Shown here piece after piece: positions 6,550 through 13,327 of a DNA stretch of 13,327 nt. Every line of letters begins with the position of its first letter. Positions within the stretch are counted from its first letter, which is position 1. The translations under genes were made by a program, and so were the position numbers. The DNA is taken from NCBI GenBank assembly GCA_049663805.1, contig JBATEB010000262.1:1-13327 (forward strand), given 5' to 3'. Below the pieces are notes generated by a model that ran no database searches, had not been told where the DNA came from, and saw only the letters and a list, made by a program, of their open reading frames with translations. Source of the stretch: VBDM01 sp049663805. GTDB taxonomy: Bacteria; Pseudomonadota; Gammaproteobacteria; Burkholderiales; SG8-39.

Positions 6550-7298
6550 ATTTCAGTCTCGGCGTGCTGCTGCTCCTCATCCTGCTCGTCGTCTGGTCGC
6601 TGCGCATCCTGCGCGAATACGAGCGGGGAGTGATTTTCCAGCTCGGGCGTTTCTGGTCGGTGAAGGGGCCGGGGCTGATCATCGTCATCCCGGCGATCCA
6701 GCAGATGGTGAGAGTCGATCTGCGAACGGTGGTGTTCGACGTCCCGCCGCAGGACGTGATCACGCGCGACAACGTTTCGGTGAAAGTCAACGCCGTGGTG
6801 TACTTCCGCGTGGTCGATCCGCAGAAGGCGATCATCCAGGTGGTGGATTTCCTGGGAGCGACGAGCCAGCTGTCGCAGACGACCCTGCGCGCGGTGCTCG
6901 GCAAGCACGAGCTGGACGCGCTGCTCGCCGAGCGCGAGAAGCTCAACATGGATATCCAGAAAACGCTCGACACCCAGACCGACGCCTGGGGCATCAAGGT
7001 GTCGAATGTCGAGATCAAGCACGTCGATCTCAACGAATCGATGGTGCGCGCGATCGCGCGCCAGGCCGAGGCCGAACGCGAGCGCCGCGCCAAGGTGATC
7101 CACGCCGAGGGCGAGCTGCAGGCTTCGGAGAAACTCCTGCAGGCGGCGCAGATGCTTTCGCAGCGCGCCGAGGCGATGCAGCTGCGTTACCTGCAGACCC
7201 TCACCCAGATCGCCGGCGACAAGACCTCGACCATCGTGTTTCCGGTGCCGATGGACCTGATCACGCCGCTGCTCGAGGCGATGAAAAAGCGCGCCTGA
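6540..7298 (+). CDS. Slipin (stomatin/SPFH family membrane protein)
   Basis: This 252-residue slipin is the usual partner of long-form NfeD and forms membrane-associated oligomers. Residues 5-24 are one hydrophobic segment. The SPFH domain follows from REYERGVIFQLGRF (25-38), through GPGLIIVIP (43-51) and DVPPQDVITRDNVSVKVNAV (67-86), to about 165. A charged helix, probably coiled coil, runs from about 168 to 215 (RQAEAERERRAKVIHAEGE). The C-terminus has TIVFPVPMDL (231-240), the sort of hydrophobic tail that NfeD proteases cut. The ATG at 6540 has GGAG seven bases upstream and lies inside the end of nfeD, so the two are translationally coupled. The last four codons double as one arm of a terminator. 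Family and partner are clear; the physiological role in this organism is not. Confidence 0.94.
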   Translation: MVLNFSLGVLLLLILLVVWSLRILREYERGVIFQLGRFWSVKGPGLIIVIPAIQQMVRVDLRTVVFDVPPQDVITRDNVSVKVNAVVYFRVVDPQKAIIQVVDFLGATSQLSQTTLRAVLGKHELDALLAEREKLNMDIQKTLDTQTDAWGIKVSNVEIKHVDLNESMVRAIARQAEAERERRAKVIHAEGELQASEKLLQAAQMLSQRAEAMQLRYLQTLTQIAGDKTSTIVFPVPMDLITPLLEAMKKRA

Positions 7299-7312
7299 GC
7301 GGCGCGCTTTTT
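7284..7312. terminator. Intrinsic, probably bidirectional terminator with the slipin stop in its loop
   Basis: AAAAAGCGCGCC (7284-7295) and GGCGCGCTTTTT (7301-7312) are a perfect 12-bp inverted repeat with a 5-nt loop, TGAGC. The GC stem followed by five T residues fits a Rho-independent terminator on the plus strand. Because the arms are symmetric, the same structure ends in T residues on the minus strand and could also end the convergent hydrolase transcript. The left arm is exactly the last four slipin codons and the TGA is in the loop. Confidence 0.85.
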
Positions 7313-7330
7313 CCGGAATCCGGTTCGCGT

Positions 7331-7348
7331 CCGGCGGCACGCCGCCGG
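7331..7348. repeat. GC-rich hairpin between convergent genes
   Basis: CCGGCGGC (7331-7338) and GCCGCCGG (7341-7348) are perfectly complementary (practically a 7-bp stem with a CACG loop). It lies between the slipin terminator and the stop of the convergent UPF0173-type gene. No T tract follows on either strand. It may be an additional 3'-end structure for the minus-strand transcript. Confidence 0.45.
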
Positions 7349-7359
7349 CGGCTCCCGCC

Positions 7360-8181
7360 TCAGAATTCCACCCGTTCCCCGGGGTTCATCGTGATGACCT
7401 TGGTCGGCGTCGACCCGAGGGCGTCGATGTATTCCTTCGGCGTTCCGACCAGGGCCGGGTTCGTCGCATAGTGGATCGGGATGGCGTACCTGGGCTTGAG
7501 CCACTCCCGGGTCGCGTACGCGGCGTCGACCGGGTTCATGACGAACTGGCCGCCGCCGATCGGGATGAGGACCAGATCGGGCTTGTAGTAGTCGCCGATC
7601 AGCTTCATGTCGCCGAACAGGCCGGTATCTCCCATGTGATAGATCCTGAAGCCGTTCTCCATCTGGAGGATGAATCCCGCCGGTTCCCCGCCGAAATGTA
7701 TTTCGCTCTTCTTGGTGGCCGGGTTGGTCCATGCGAGCTCGGAGTTGTGCTCCGCGTGCGTCATCGTGATGCGGACGCCGCCCGGCCCGAACGGCGTGAT
7801 CGAGCCGCCCTGGCCCATGCGGTTGGAGAGCTTTCCCGGAACCTCGCCGAGCGCCGCGAGCGAGGCGGCGAGCCCTTGCGACGCCCACAGCGGCGCTTCG
7901 TTCTTCTTGACGATGTAGGGCGCATCGCCGAGGTGGTCGCCGTGCGCGTGCGTCACCAGGACCAGATCGACGCGGCCCAGGGTGTCGGGATTCTTCCAGG
8001 AGACCGGCGTCTTGGGGTTCTTGGACAGGAAGGGATCGATCACGATCACCTTGCCGCCGGGGCTGGTGATGCGTACCGCGGATTGGCCCAGCCAGAGCAC
8101 TTCGGTCTTGCCGCTCTGGGCGAACGCCTGCCCGGCGGCGAGCGCCAGCGCGGCGAGGGTGATTCCAGACAGCTGCTTCAT
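7360..8181 (-). CDS. UPF0173-type metal-dependent hydrolase (MBL fold) with signal peptide
   Basis: This 273-residue protein has the metallo-beta-lactamase fold and resembles the UPF0173 metal-dependent hydrolases. Motifs are WLGQSAVRI (30-38), VIDPFLSKNP (47-56), the metal site THAHGDHLGD (77-86; His78, His80, Asp82, His83), THAEHNSEL (141-149) with a further metal His, MGDTG (183-187) with the bridging Asp185, and PIHY (235-238) with His237. These give a complete two-metal site. Residues 1-21 are a convincing signal peptide (Lys2, hydrophobic core, AFA before Gln22), so the enzyme should be periplasmic, whereas most relatives I know are cytoplasmic. The start is supported by GAGGAG (complement of 8187-8192), five bases before ATG. 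The substrate is unknown, and nothing suggests a true beta-lactamase. It sits alone between a convergent operon and a same-strand gene pair. Confidence 0.9.
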   Translation of the reverse strand: MKQLSGITLAALALAAGQAFAQSGKTEVLWLGQSAVRITSPGGKVIVIDPFLSKNPKTPVSWKNPDTLGRVDLVLVTHAHGDHLGDAPYIVKKNEAPLWASQGLAASLAALGEVPGKLSNRMGQGGSITPFGPGGVRITMTHAEHNSELAWTNPATKKSEIHFGGEPAGFILQMENGFRIYHMGDTGLFGDMKLIGDYYKPDLVLIPIGGGQFVMNPVDAAYATREWLKPRYAIPIHYATNPALVGTPKEYIDALGSTPTKVITMNPGERVEF

Positions 8182-8280
8182 GGGTTCTCCTCGAAAAGGG
8201 ACGACATTTCGATTTCTCGCACTCCCCGGGAAATTCTACAACAAGCCCTGCGCCCGGCCGGCGCCGCCGTGCCGCCTGGC
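8182..8280 (-). promoter_or_regulatory. Intergenic gap upstream of the MBL-fold gene
   Basis: These 99 bp separate the thioesterase stop from the start of the MBL-fold gene, both on the minus strand. TAGAAT (complement of 8233-8238) is one mismatch from the -10 consensus, but no matching -35 is seen. A 15-nt near-palindrome at 8250-8264 (GCGCC, CGGCC, GGCGC) lies just beyond the thioesterase stop and might help end that transcript, though it has no T tract. The ribosome binding site for the MBL gene is at 8187-8192. Confidence 0.3.
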
Positions 8281-8679
8281 TCAGCTTCGCCGCGCCTTCT
8301 TCAGCAGCCGCTCGCGGACTTTCTGGACGTCCACGATGAAGCGCTCGTGGGTCCCGTGCGCCACCGCTTCGTCGCCGTCCTTCACCGAGGCCTCGAAGGT
8401 CACGCGCCGCCCGTCGACGGCGGCGATCCTGATGGCGAAGGTGACCTCGGCGCCGAGCAGCGCGGGGCCGACGTGCTCCCAGTTGACCTTGGTTCCGACG
8501 GAGTCCTCGCCCGGATCGAGATGGGCGAGCAGGAAATCCCTGCAGGTGTACTCCAGGTCGCCGATGACGCGCGGGGTGGCATAGACGCGGCAGTCGTCTC
8601 CCATGAAGCTGATGACCCGAGGCTCGTCGACGGCGATCTTCTTGGTGTGGGTCAGGCCGGCTTTCAGGGTGGGTTTCAT
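8281..8679 (-). CDS. FlK-like hotdog acyl-CoA thioesterase (copy A)
   Basis: This 132-residue single-domain hotdog protein resembles the fluoroacetyl-CoA thioesterase FlK family, which hydrolyses small acyl-CoA thioesters. Residues Thr35 (YATP), Glu43 (DLEYTC), Gly62 (VGT), His69 (WEH) and Arg113 (GTHER) reproduce the spacing I recall for the FlK active site (Thr42, Glu50, Gly69, His76, Arg120). The lid phenylalanines that give FlK its fluoroacetyl selectivity are not at the matching offsets (Met26, Asp29), so fluoroacetate resistance is unlikely. The ATG has AGGA about seven bases upstream, and this Shine-Dalgarno overlaps the TGA stop of the GMC gene (TGAGGA), implying tight coupling. It is therefore the second gene of a GMC-thioesterase operon. 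A general housekeeping or pathway-specific acyl-CoA thioesterase is the best description. A divergent paralogue lies on the other side of the GMC gene. Confidence 0.85.
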   Translation of the reverse strand: MKPTLKAGLTHTKKIAVDEPRVISFMGDDCRVYATPRVIGDLEYTCRDFLLAHLDPGEDSVGTKVNWEHVGPALLGAEVTFAIRIAAVDGRRVTFEASVKDGDEAVAHGTHERFIVDVQKVRERLLKKARRS

Positions 8680-8689
8680 CGTTTTTTCC

Positions 8690-10336
8690 TCATGCGCGCT
8701 TGCGGTCTTCGCGAATCATAGCCGAGCCGCGCTCGGCGATCATCAGGGTGGGCGAATTGGTGTTACCCGAGGTGATGGTCGGCATGATCGAGGCGTCGAC
8801 GACGCGCAGTCCCGCGAGGCCGTGCACGCGCAGGCGGGTATCGACGACCGCTCCCGGGTCCGACGCCGGGCCCATCCTGCAGGTGCCGACCGGGTGAAAG
8901 ATGGTGGTGCCGATGTCGCCCGCCGCCTTTGCGAGCTCCTCGTCGCTGTCGTACCGCCGGCCCGGTATGAATTCGTCGGGCTCGTAGGGCGCGAGCGCTT
9001 TCGCGCGCACGATGCGGCGGGTGAGCCTGAGGGAGTCGGCGGCGATGCCGCGGTCCTCGGGGGTGGCGAGGTAATTCGGCCTGATCGCGGGCGCCGCGCG
9101 CGGATCGGGGCCGGCGATGCGCACGCTGCCGCGGCTCGTCGGCCGCAGGTTCGCGACCGAGGCGGTGAACGCCGGAAACCGATGGGGCGGCTCGCCGAAG
9201 CGGTCGAGCGAAACCGGCTGCACGTGGTACTCGAGGTTGGGCGTCGCGTGCCCGGGCGAGGAGCGCGTGAAGATCCCCAGCTGCGACGGGGCCATCGTCA
9301 GCGGTCCGGTCCGAAAGAGCGCGTATTCCAGCGCCATCCGCGCCTTCCCGTGCCAGCTGTGGAAGAGCTGGTTGACGGTGAGCGCATTCTTCACCCTGAA
9401 GGCCATGCGCAGCTGCAGGTGGTCCTGCAGGTTTTCGCCCACTCCCGGCGATTCGTGGCGTACCGCGATGCCGTGTCCTTGCAGGAGCCCGGCCGGTCCG
9501 ATGCCCGAGAGCTGCAGGATCTGCGGGCTGCCGATCGCGCCGGCGGCGAGGATGGTTTCGATCCGCGCCTCGGCGTAGCAGGGTTCGCCGTCTTGCCCGA
9601 ATTCCACGCCCGCCGTCCGCTTGCCCTCCAGGCGCAGGCGCTCCACCCGGCAGCCGGTGCGCACCGCGAGGTTGGCGCGCCGCATCGCCGGGCGCAGGAA
9701 GGCCTTGGCCGCGCTCCAGCGCACGCCGCGCCGCTGGTTGACCTCGAATTTCCCGCTGCCGTCGTTGTCGCCGCGGTTGAAATCGTCGGTGCGCGGAATG
9801 CCGCATTCCTCCGCGGCCGCCTGGAACGCATCCAGTATCTTCCAGGAGAGGCGCTGCTGCTCGACGCGCCACTCGTGGCCGGCGACGCCGGAGCCCGCGC
9901 CGCGCGCGCCGTGGAACTCGCTCGCGCCGCGCCAGTGGTCCTCGGACTTCCTGAAGACGGGGAGCACGTTCTCCCACGCCCATGAAGAATCGGCCGTGAG
10001 CCGCGCCCACTCGTCGTAGTCGCGCTTCTGCCCCCGCATGTACACCATGGCGTTGATCGAAGAGCAGCCGCCGAGAACGCGTCCCCGCGCGTAGAGAATC
10101 GAGCGCCCGTTCAGGCCGGGCTCGGGCTCGGTCCGGTAGCACCAGTCGGTGCGCGGGTTGCCGATGCAGTAGAGGTAGCCGACCGGGATATGGATCCAGA
10201 TCCAGTCGTCCTTGCCGCCGGCCTCGAGGAGCAGCACCGTCACCTCCGGATCGGAAGAGAGCCGGTTGGCGAGCAGGCAGCCGGCGGTGCCCCCGCCGAC
10301 GACGACGTAGTCCCAGGTTCCGAGTGCTTTGCGCAT
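8690..10336 (-). CDS. GMC family FAD-dependent oxidoreductase (choline/alcohol dehydrogenase-like)
   Basis: This 548-residue flavoprotein of the glucose-methanol-choline family should oxidise an alcohol to an aldehyde, passing electrons to oxygen or a membrane quinone. Evidence: an FAD-binding VVVGGGTAGC loop (11-20) with the acidic LLLEAGG end of the second strand (35-41); GMC signature 1, ARGRVLGGCSSINAMVYMRG (83-102); signature 2, GAIGSPQILQLSGIGP in the middle of the chain; catalytic His481 in HPVGTCRMG; and Asn525 in SGNTNSPT near the C-terminus. No signal peptide or membrane segment is seen. The frame stays open upstream to 10495, but the ATG at 10336 gives the normal family start shortly before the FAD motif. 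It lies upstream of thioesterase A (10 bp apart) and divergent from thioesterase B (31 bp). Similarity is to choline dehydrogenase BetA and AlkJ, but no betaine or alkane genes are nearby, so the substrate is unassigned. Confidence 0.93.
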   Translation of the reverse strand: MRKALGTWDYVVVGGGTAGCLLANRLSSDPEVTVLLLEAGGKDDWIWIHIPVGYLYCIGNPRTDWCYRTEPEPGLNGRSILYARGRVLGGCSSINAMVYMRGQKRDYDEWARLTADSSWAWENVLPVFRKSEDHWRGASEFHGARGAGSGVAGHEWRVEQQRLSWKILDAFQAAAEECGIPRTDDFNRGDNDGSGKFEVNQRRGVRWSAAKAFLRPAMRRANLAVRTGCRVERLRLEGKRTAGVEFGQDGEPCYAEARIETILAAGAIGSPQILQLSGIGPAGLLQGHGIAVRHESPGVGENLQDHLQLRMAFRVKNALTVNQLFHSWHGKARMALEYALFRTGPLTMAPSQLGIFTRSSPGHATPNLEYHVQPVSLDRFGEPPHRFPAFTASVANLRPTSRGSVRIAGPDPRAAPAIRPNYLATPEDRGIAADSLRLTRRIVRAKALAPYEPDEFIPGRRYDSDEELAKAAGDIGTTIFHPVGTCRMGPASDPGAVVDTRLRVHGLAGLRVVDASIMPTITSGNTNSPTLMIAERGSAMIREDRKRA

Positions 10337-10367
10337 TCCGGCGCTATTATGCACGCCGGAGACTCGA
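10337..10367. promoter_or_regulatory. 31-bp divergent start region between GMC and thioesterase B
   Basis: Only 31 bp separate the two divergent start codons. TATTAT at 10345-10350 is one mismatch from a plus-strand -10 box, and the complement contains CATAAT, also one mismatch. Either would place transcription starts within about ten bases of the translation start, so one or both promoters may lie inside the opposite gene or the transcripts may be nearly leaderless. GGAG at 10358-10361 is the thioesterase B Shine-Dalgarno, six bases before its TTG. Confidence 0.35.
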
Positions 10368-10787
10368 TTGAGCGCAGCGGAGAACCTGAGGATCGGCCTG
10401 AAGGGGGCGGCGGAGCTCGTCGTCGGCGAGGAGCATACTGCCCCGCGCGTGGGCAGCGGCCGCTTGCACGTGCTCGCGACGCCGGTCATGATCAACGTGA
10501 TCGAGGCGGCGGCCCTGGAGGCGATCGAGCGCCTGCTCCCCGCGGGCCATCAGTCGCTCGGCACGCGCCTCGATATCCGTCATTTCGCGGCGACGCCCGT
10601 CGGCATGCGCATTCGCGCCGAGGTCGAGGTGACCGGTATCGACAAGCGCCTGGTGACGTTCCGCGTCTCCGTCTCGGACGAGAAGGAGCCGATCGGCGAC
10701 GGAACGCACGAGCGCGTGATCGTCAACGTCTCCCGCTTCGACGTGCGCGTTCAGGAAAAGGTCGCGATGGTGCGGGACCGCGGCTAA
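10368..10787 (+). CDS. FlK-like hotdog acyl-CoA thioesterase (copy B)
   Basis: This 139-residue FlK-type hotdog protein is divergent from the GMC oxidoreductase. It has the same active-site set as copy A with identical spacing: Thr38 (LATP), Glu46 (NVIEAA), Gly65 (LGT), His72 (IRH) and Arg116 (GTHER). It differs substantially from copy A elsewhere, so it is an old paralogue rather than a recent duplicate. The FlK lid phenylalanines are not evident. The preferred start is the TTG at 10368, with GGAG six bases upstream. An earlier TTG at 10329 would overlap the GMC start and lacks such a site. It ends six bases before the convergent pepN stop, with no terminator between them. It probably hydrolyses short or branched acyl-CoAs; the specific substrate is unknown. 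Confidence 0.85.
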   Translation: MSAAENLRIGLKGAAELVVGEEHTAPRVGSGRLHVLATPVMINVIEAAALEAIERLLPAGHQSLGTRLDIRHFAATPVGMRIRAEVEVTGIDKRLVTFRVSVSDEKEPIGDGTHERVIVNVSRFDVRVQEKVAMVRDRG

Positions 10788-10793
10788 GGCGCG

Positions 10794-13327
10794 TCAGACG
10801 AGCGCGCGGCTTGCGATCTCGAGCACGCCCTTCGAGATACCGGTCGCGCGCCGGATGCGTTCCAGTGCTCCCCGCGCGTGCGCCTGGCGCCGGGCGTCGA
10901 ATTTCCTCCAGCGGTCGAATCCGCGCGCCATGCGCGCCGCGACCTGCGGATTGATCGCATCGAGGGCGACCACCTGCTCGGCGAGGAAGGCGTAGCCCGA
11001 ACCGTCCGCGGCGTGAAAGCGCACCTGGTTTCCGCGAAAGCCGCCGATGAGGGCGTAGACCTTGTTGGGGTTGCGCAGGTTGAACGCCGGGTGCGCGAGG
11101 AGCCGCTTCACCTCGGCGAGCGTCGAGGGCAGGCGCGCGCTCGACTGCACCCCCAGCCATTTGTCGACGACCAGCGGTTCGTCCTTCCATTTCGCGTAGA
11201 AGATCTCCAGCGCCCGCGTGCGTTCCGCGCAATCGCAGTTGGCGAGCATGGAGAGCGCGGCGAGCGTATCGGTCATGTTGTCCGCGGCTTCGAACTGCTT
11301 CATGCAAGTCGAGCGCACCTCCGGCTCGCCGAGCTCCATGAGCAGGCCGAGCGCCGCATTCCTGAGCGCACGCTTGCCGGAGGACGCCGCGTCGGGCGAA
11401 TAGGGACCCGGGGGCCTGTTCGCCTGATAGGCATGGAGCAGCGGCTCGCGCAGGGCCGCGGCAAGCAGGCGCCGCATTTCGGTTCGCGCGGCGTGGATGG
11501 CGTCCGGATCGACGATCCGCATCTGCTCGGCGATGTAACCCTCCGAGGGGAGCGTCAGGGCCTCGGCGGCGAAGGCCGGGTCTCCCGCGCCCGCGGCGAG
11601 CAGTCTCGAGTAAGCGTCGAAGAACGACGACGGCGCCTGGAGCCTGCCGCCGGACTGCAGCGCGGCGATCCCTCGCAGGATCAGGTCGAGCGCGAGGCGC
11701 TGGCCCGCGTCCCAGCGATTGAAGGGGTCGCGGTCGTGCATCATGAGATGGGCGAGCTCGGCCCCGGTGTAGGCGTACTTCACGATCACCGGCGCCGAGA
11801 AACCGCGCGCGAGCGATGGCACCGGCACGCCGCCGGCGGCATCGATGTCCTCGAAAACGAAGCGCTCTTCGGGATTGCGCACCGACAGCACCCGGGTGCC
11901 CCCGGGAAGCAGCTCGCGGCCGTCGGGCGCGACCAGCCCCACCGCGAGCGGAATGTGGAAGGGCAGCTTGCTTTTCTGCCCCGGTGTCGGCGGGCAGGAC
12001 TGCGCGACCGACAGTACGTAGCGGCGCCGGGCGGCATCGTATTCGCCCGAGATGTCGAGCACCGGCGTCCCCGCCTGGCCGTACCAGCGCATGAACCGGG
12101 AGAGATCCGCGCCCGCGGCATCGGCCATCGCGCGGACGAAATCGTCGCAGGTCACCGCCTGTCCGTCGTGGCGCGCGAAGTAGAGGTCCATGCCTTTGCG
12201 GAAATTCCCGGCGCCGATCAGCGTGCGGATCATGCGCACCACCTCCGCGCCTTTTTCGTAGACGGTCGTGGTGTAGAAGTTGCCGATTTCGATGTAAGTG
12301 TCGGGCCGCACCGAGTGCGCCATCGGACCGGCATCCTCGGCGAATTGCGCGGCGCGCAGGTGCCGGACCTCGCGGATGCGCTCGACGGCCCGCGAATACA
12401 TGTCGGCGCCGTACTGCTGCTCGCGAAACACCGTGAGGCCTTCCTTGAGGGACAGCTGGAACCAGTCGCGGCAGGTGACGCGGTTGCCGGTCCAGTTGTG
12501 GAAGTATTCGTGCGCGACCACCCGCTCGATGTTGAGGAAGTCGCCGTCGGTGGCGATATCGGGCCGCGCGAGCACGTACTTGGTATTGAAGACGTTGAGC
12601 CCCTTGTTCTCCATCGCCCCCGCGTTGAAGTCGCCCACGGCGACGATGCTGTAGTTGTCGAGATCGAGCTCGAGCCCGAAAACGTCCTCGTCCCATTTCA
12701 TCGCGCGCTTGAGCGCCTGCATCGCGAAGCCGCACTGGTCGAGCTTGCCGGATTCGACGTAGATCGCGAGCCGGGCGCGGCGCCCCGAGCGCGTGGTGAA
12801 CTCGTCCTCCAGCCGGTCGAGCTTCGCCGCGACCATGGCGAAGAGGTAGCAGGGCTTCGGGAAAGGATCGTCCCACTTCACCCAATGCCGGCCGTCTGCT
12901 TCCGTTCCGCTTGCGACCCGGTTGCCGTTGGAGAGCAGCACCGGATACTTTTCGCGGCTGGCGTGGATGGTCACCGTGTACTTCGCCATGACGTCGGGCC
13001 GGTCGAGGAACCAGGTGATGCGGCGGAAGCCTTCGGCTTCGCACTGCGTGAAATAGCCGTTCGCCGCGGCGTACAGGCCCATGAGCTGGGTGTTTCTGCG
13101 CGGCTCGATGCGGCTGACGGTTTCGAGGGTGAAGCGGGAGGGAACCCCGGCGATCGTCAGGCGCTCGGGCTCGAGCGCGAATTCTCCCGGGGCGAGCCGG
13201 CGTCCGTCGAGGGCCGCCGATTCGAGTTCGAGCTCCTCGCCGTCGAGGACGAGCGGCGCGTCGGCGGGCGTCTTCTCGCCGCGGACGATCTCGAGGCGCG
13301 CGTGGACGTCCGTCGCGGCGGGGTCGA
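10794..13327 (-). CDS. pepN: Aminopeptidase N, M1 family zinc metallopeptidase (5' truncated)
   Basis: The frame runs off the right edge; 843 residues are visible. It is a cytoplasmic broad-specificity aminopeptidase of the E. coli PepN type, trimming N-terminal residues from peptides in late protein turnover. Visible residues 82-111 contain TQCEAEGFRRITWFLDRPDV, including the substrate N-terminus-binding Glu. GAMENKG is at 236-242. The zinc site is HEYFH (272-276) plus Glu295 in SLKEGLTVF. The transition-state Tyr356 is in TTVYEKGAE. These positions are exactly 25 less than in E. coli PepN (His297, Tyr381), so about 25 N-terminal residues lie outside the window. The remaining C-terminal beta and helical domains align along their length, with NNMTD-like, NPNKVYALIGGF and DGSGYAFLAEQV segments, and end normally. 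The methionine encoded at 13082 is internal and not the start. The gene converges on thioesterase B. Confidence 0.97.
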   Translation of the reverse strand, partial: DPAATDVHARLEIVRGEKTPADAPLVLDGEELELESAALDGRRLAPGEFALEPERLTIAGVPSRFTLETVSRIEPRRNTQLMGLYAAANGYFTQCEAEGFRRITWFLDRPDVMAKYTVTIHASREKYPVLLSNGNRVASGTEADGRHWVKWDDPFPKPCYLFAMVAAKLDRLEDEFTTRSGRRARLAIYVESGKLDQCGFAMQALKRAMKWDEDVFGLELDLDNYSIVAVGDFNAGAMENKGLNVFNTKYVLARPDIATDGDFLNIERVVAHEYFHNWTGNRVTCRDWFQLSLKEGLTVFREQQYGADMYSRAVERIREVRHLRAAQFAEDAGPMAHSVRPDTYIEIGNFYTTTVYEKGAEVVRMIRTLIGAGNFRKGMDLYFARHDGQAVTCDDFVRAMADAAGADLSRFMRWYGQAGTPVLDISGEYDAARRRYVLSVAQSCPPTPGQKSKLPFHIPLAVGLVAPDGRELLPGGTRVLSVRNPEERFVFEDIDAAGGVPVPSLARGFSAPVIVKYAYTGAELAHLMMHDRDPFNRWDAGQRLALDLILRGIAALQSGGRLQAPSSFFDAYSRLLAAGAGDPAFAAEALTLPSEGYIAEQMRIVDPDAIHAARTEMRRLLAAALREPLLHAYQANRPPGPYSPDAASSGKRALRNAALGLLMELGEPEVRSTCMKQFEAADNMTDTLAALSMLANCDCAERTRALEIFYAKWKDEPLVVDKWLGVQSSARLPSTLAEVKRLLAHPAFNLRNPNKVYALIGGFRGNQVRFHAADGSGYAFLAEQVVALDAINPQVAARMARGFDRWRKFDARRQAHARGALERIRRATGISKGVLEIASRALV

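Noticed and set aside
7360..8181. Antibiotic-resistance beta-lactamase
   Set aside because: Only the fold and HxHxDH site are shared; the overall sequence resembles UPF0173 hydrolases, not class B beta-lactamases.
8281..10787. Fluoroacetate-resistance (FlK) function for the two thioesterases
   Set aside because: The catalytic spacing matches but the lid phenylalanines linked to fluoroacetyl selectivity are absent, and there is no fluorometabolite gene nearby.
10723..13044. 773-codon minus-strand frame overlapping pepN in another frame
   Set aside because: pepN in the neighbouring frame matches E. coli PepN along its whole length; this frame is Arg/Ala/Pro/Gly shadow.
1..13327. Mobile element, CRISPR array, phage or defence island
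   Set aside because: No transposase, integrase, direct-repeat array, tRNA target or nuclease/toxin gene was seen; the gene content and base composition look uniformly chromosomal.

Overview
The window looks like ordinary chromosomal DNA from a high-GC proteobacterium, most likely a betaproteobacterium. The base composition is strongly GC-rich by eye. The aminopeptidase N is of the E. coli PepN type and nearly colinear with it. The gene set (DUF2520 protein, NfeD-slipin pair, Ldh2-type dehydrogenase, GMC oxidoreductase) fits soil or freshwater Burkholderiales-like genomes. I see no rRNA, tRNA, CRISPR array, insertion sequence, phage gene or attachment site. Taxonomy is inference only.

Layout from left to right: (1) the 3' end of a DUF2520/Rossmann protein (+) converges on a short 3-hydroxyacyl-CoA dehydrogenase-like gene (-). 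(2) A 132-bp divergent region separates that gene from a secreted, probably lipid-anchored protein built of seven delta-60 repeats (+). (3) A two-gene minus-strand operon follows: an alpha/beta hydrolase, then an Ldh2-family malate/lactate-type dehydrogenase, with one base between them. (4) Divergent from it is a plus-strand operon of NfeD (membrane serine protease) and a slipin (SPFH protein), overlapping by 10 bp and ending in a strong hairpin whose loop holds the slipin stop codon. (5) On the minus strand lies a UPF0173-type metallo-beta-lactamase-fold hydrolase with a signal peptide. (6) A minus-strand pair follows, a GMC flavoprotein oxidoreductase and a FlK-type hotdog thioesterase. A second FlK-type thioesterase is transcribed divergently from the GMC gene across 31 bp. 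(7) PepN (-) lies convergent with that thioesterase and runs off the right edge, lacking about 25 N-terminal residues.

The genes suggest metabolic and housekeeping functions: oxidation of hydroxyacyl or alcohol substrates, acyl-CoA hydrolysis, alpha-hydroxyacid oxidation, peptide turnover and membrane quality control. The GMC gene with its two thioesterases, and the hydrolase-Ldh2 pair, look like small catabolic cassettes of unknown substrate.

I did not find a clearly new biological system. The points most worth a second look are the hydroxyacyl-CoA dehydrogenase with a shortened nucleotide-binding domain and a basic patch where the NAD-selecting acid normally sits, the two FlK-like thioesterases around one GMC oxidase, the exported UPF0173 enzyme, the seven-repeat protein that looks circularly closed, and several perfect hairpins at gene ends and starts.
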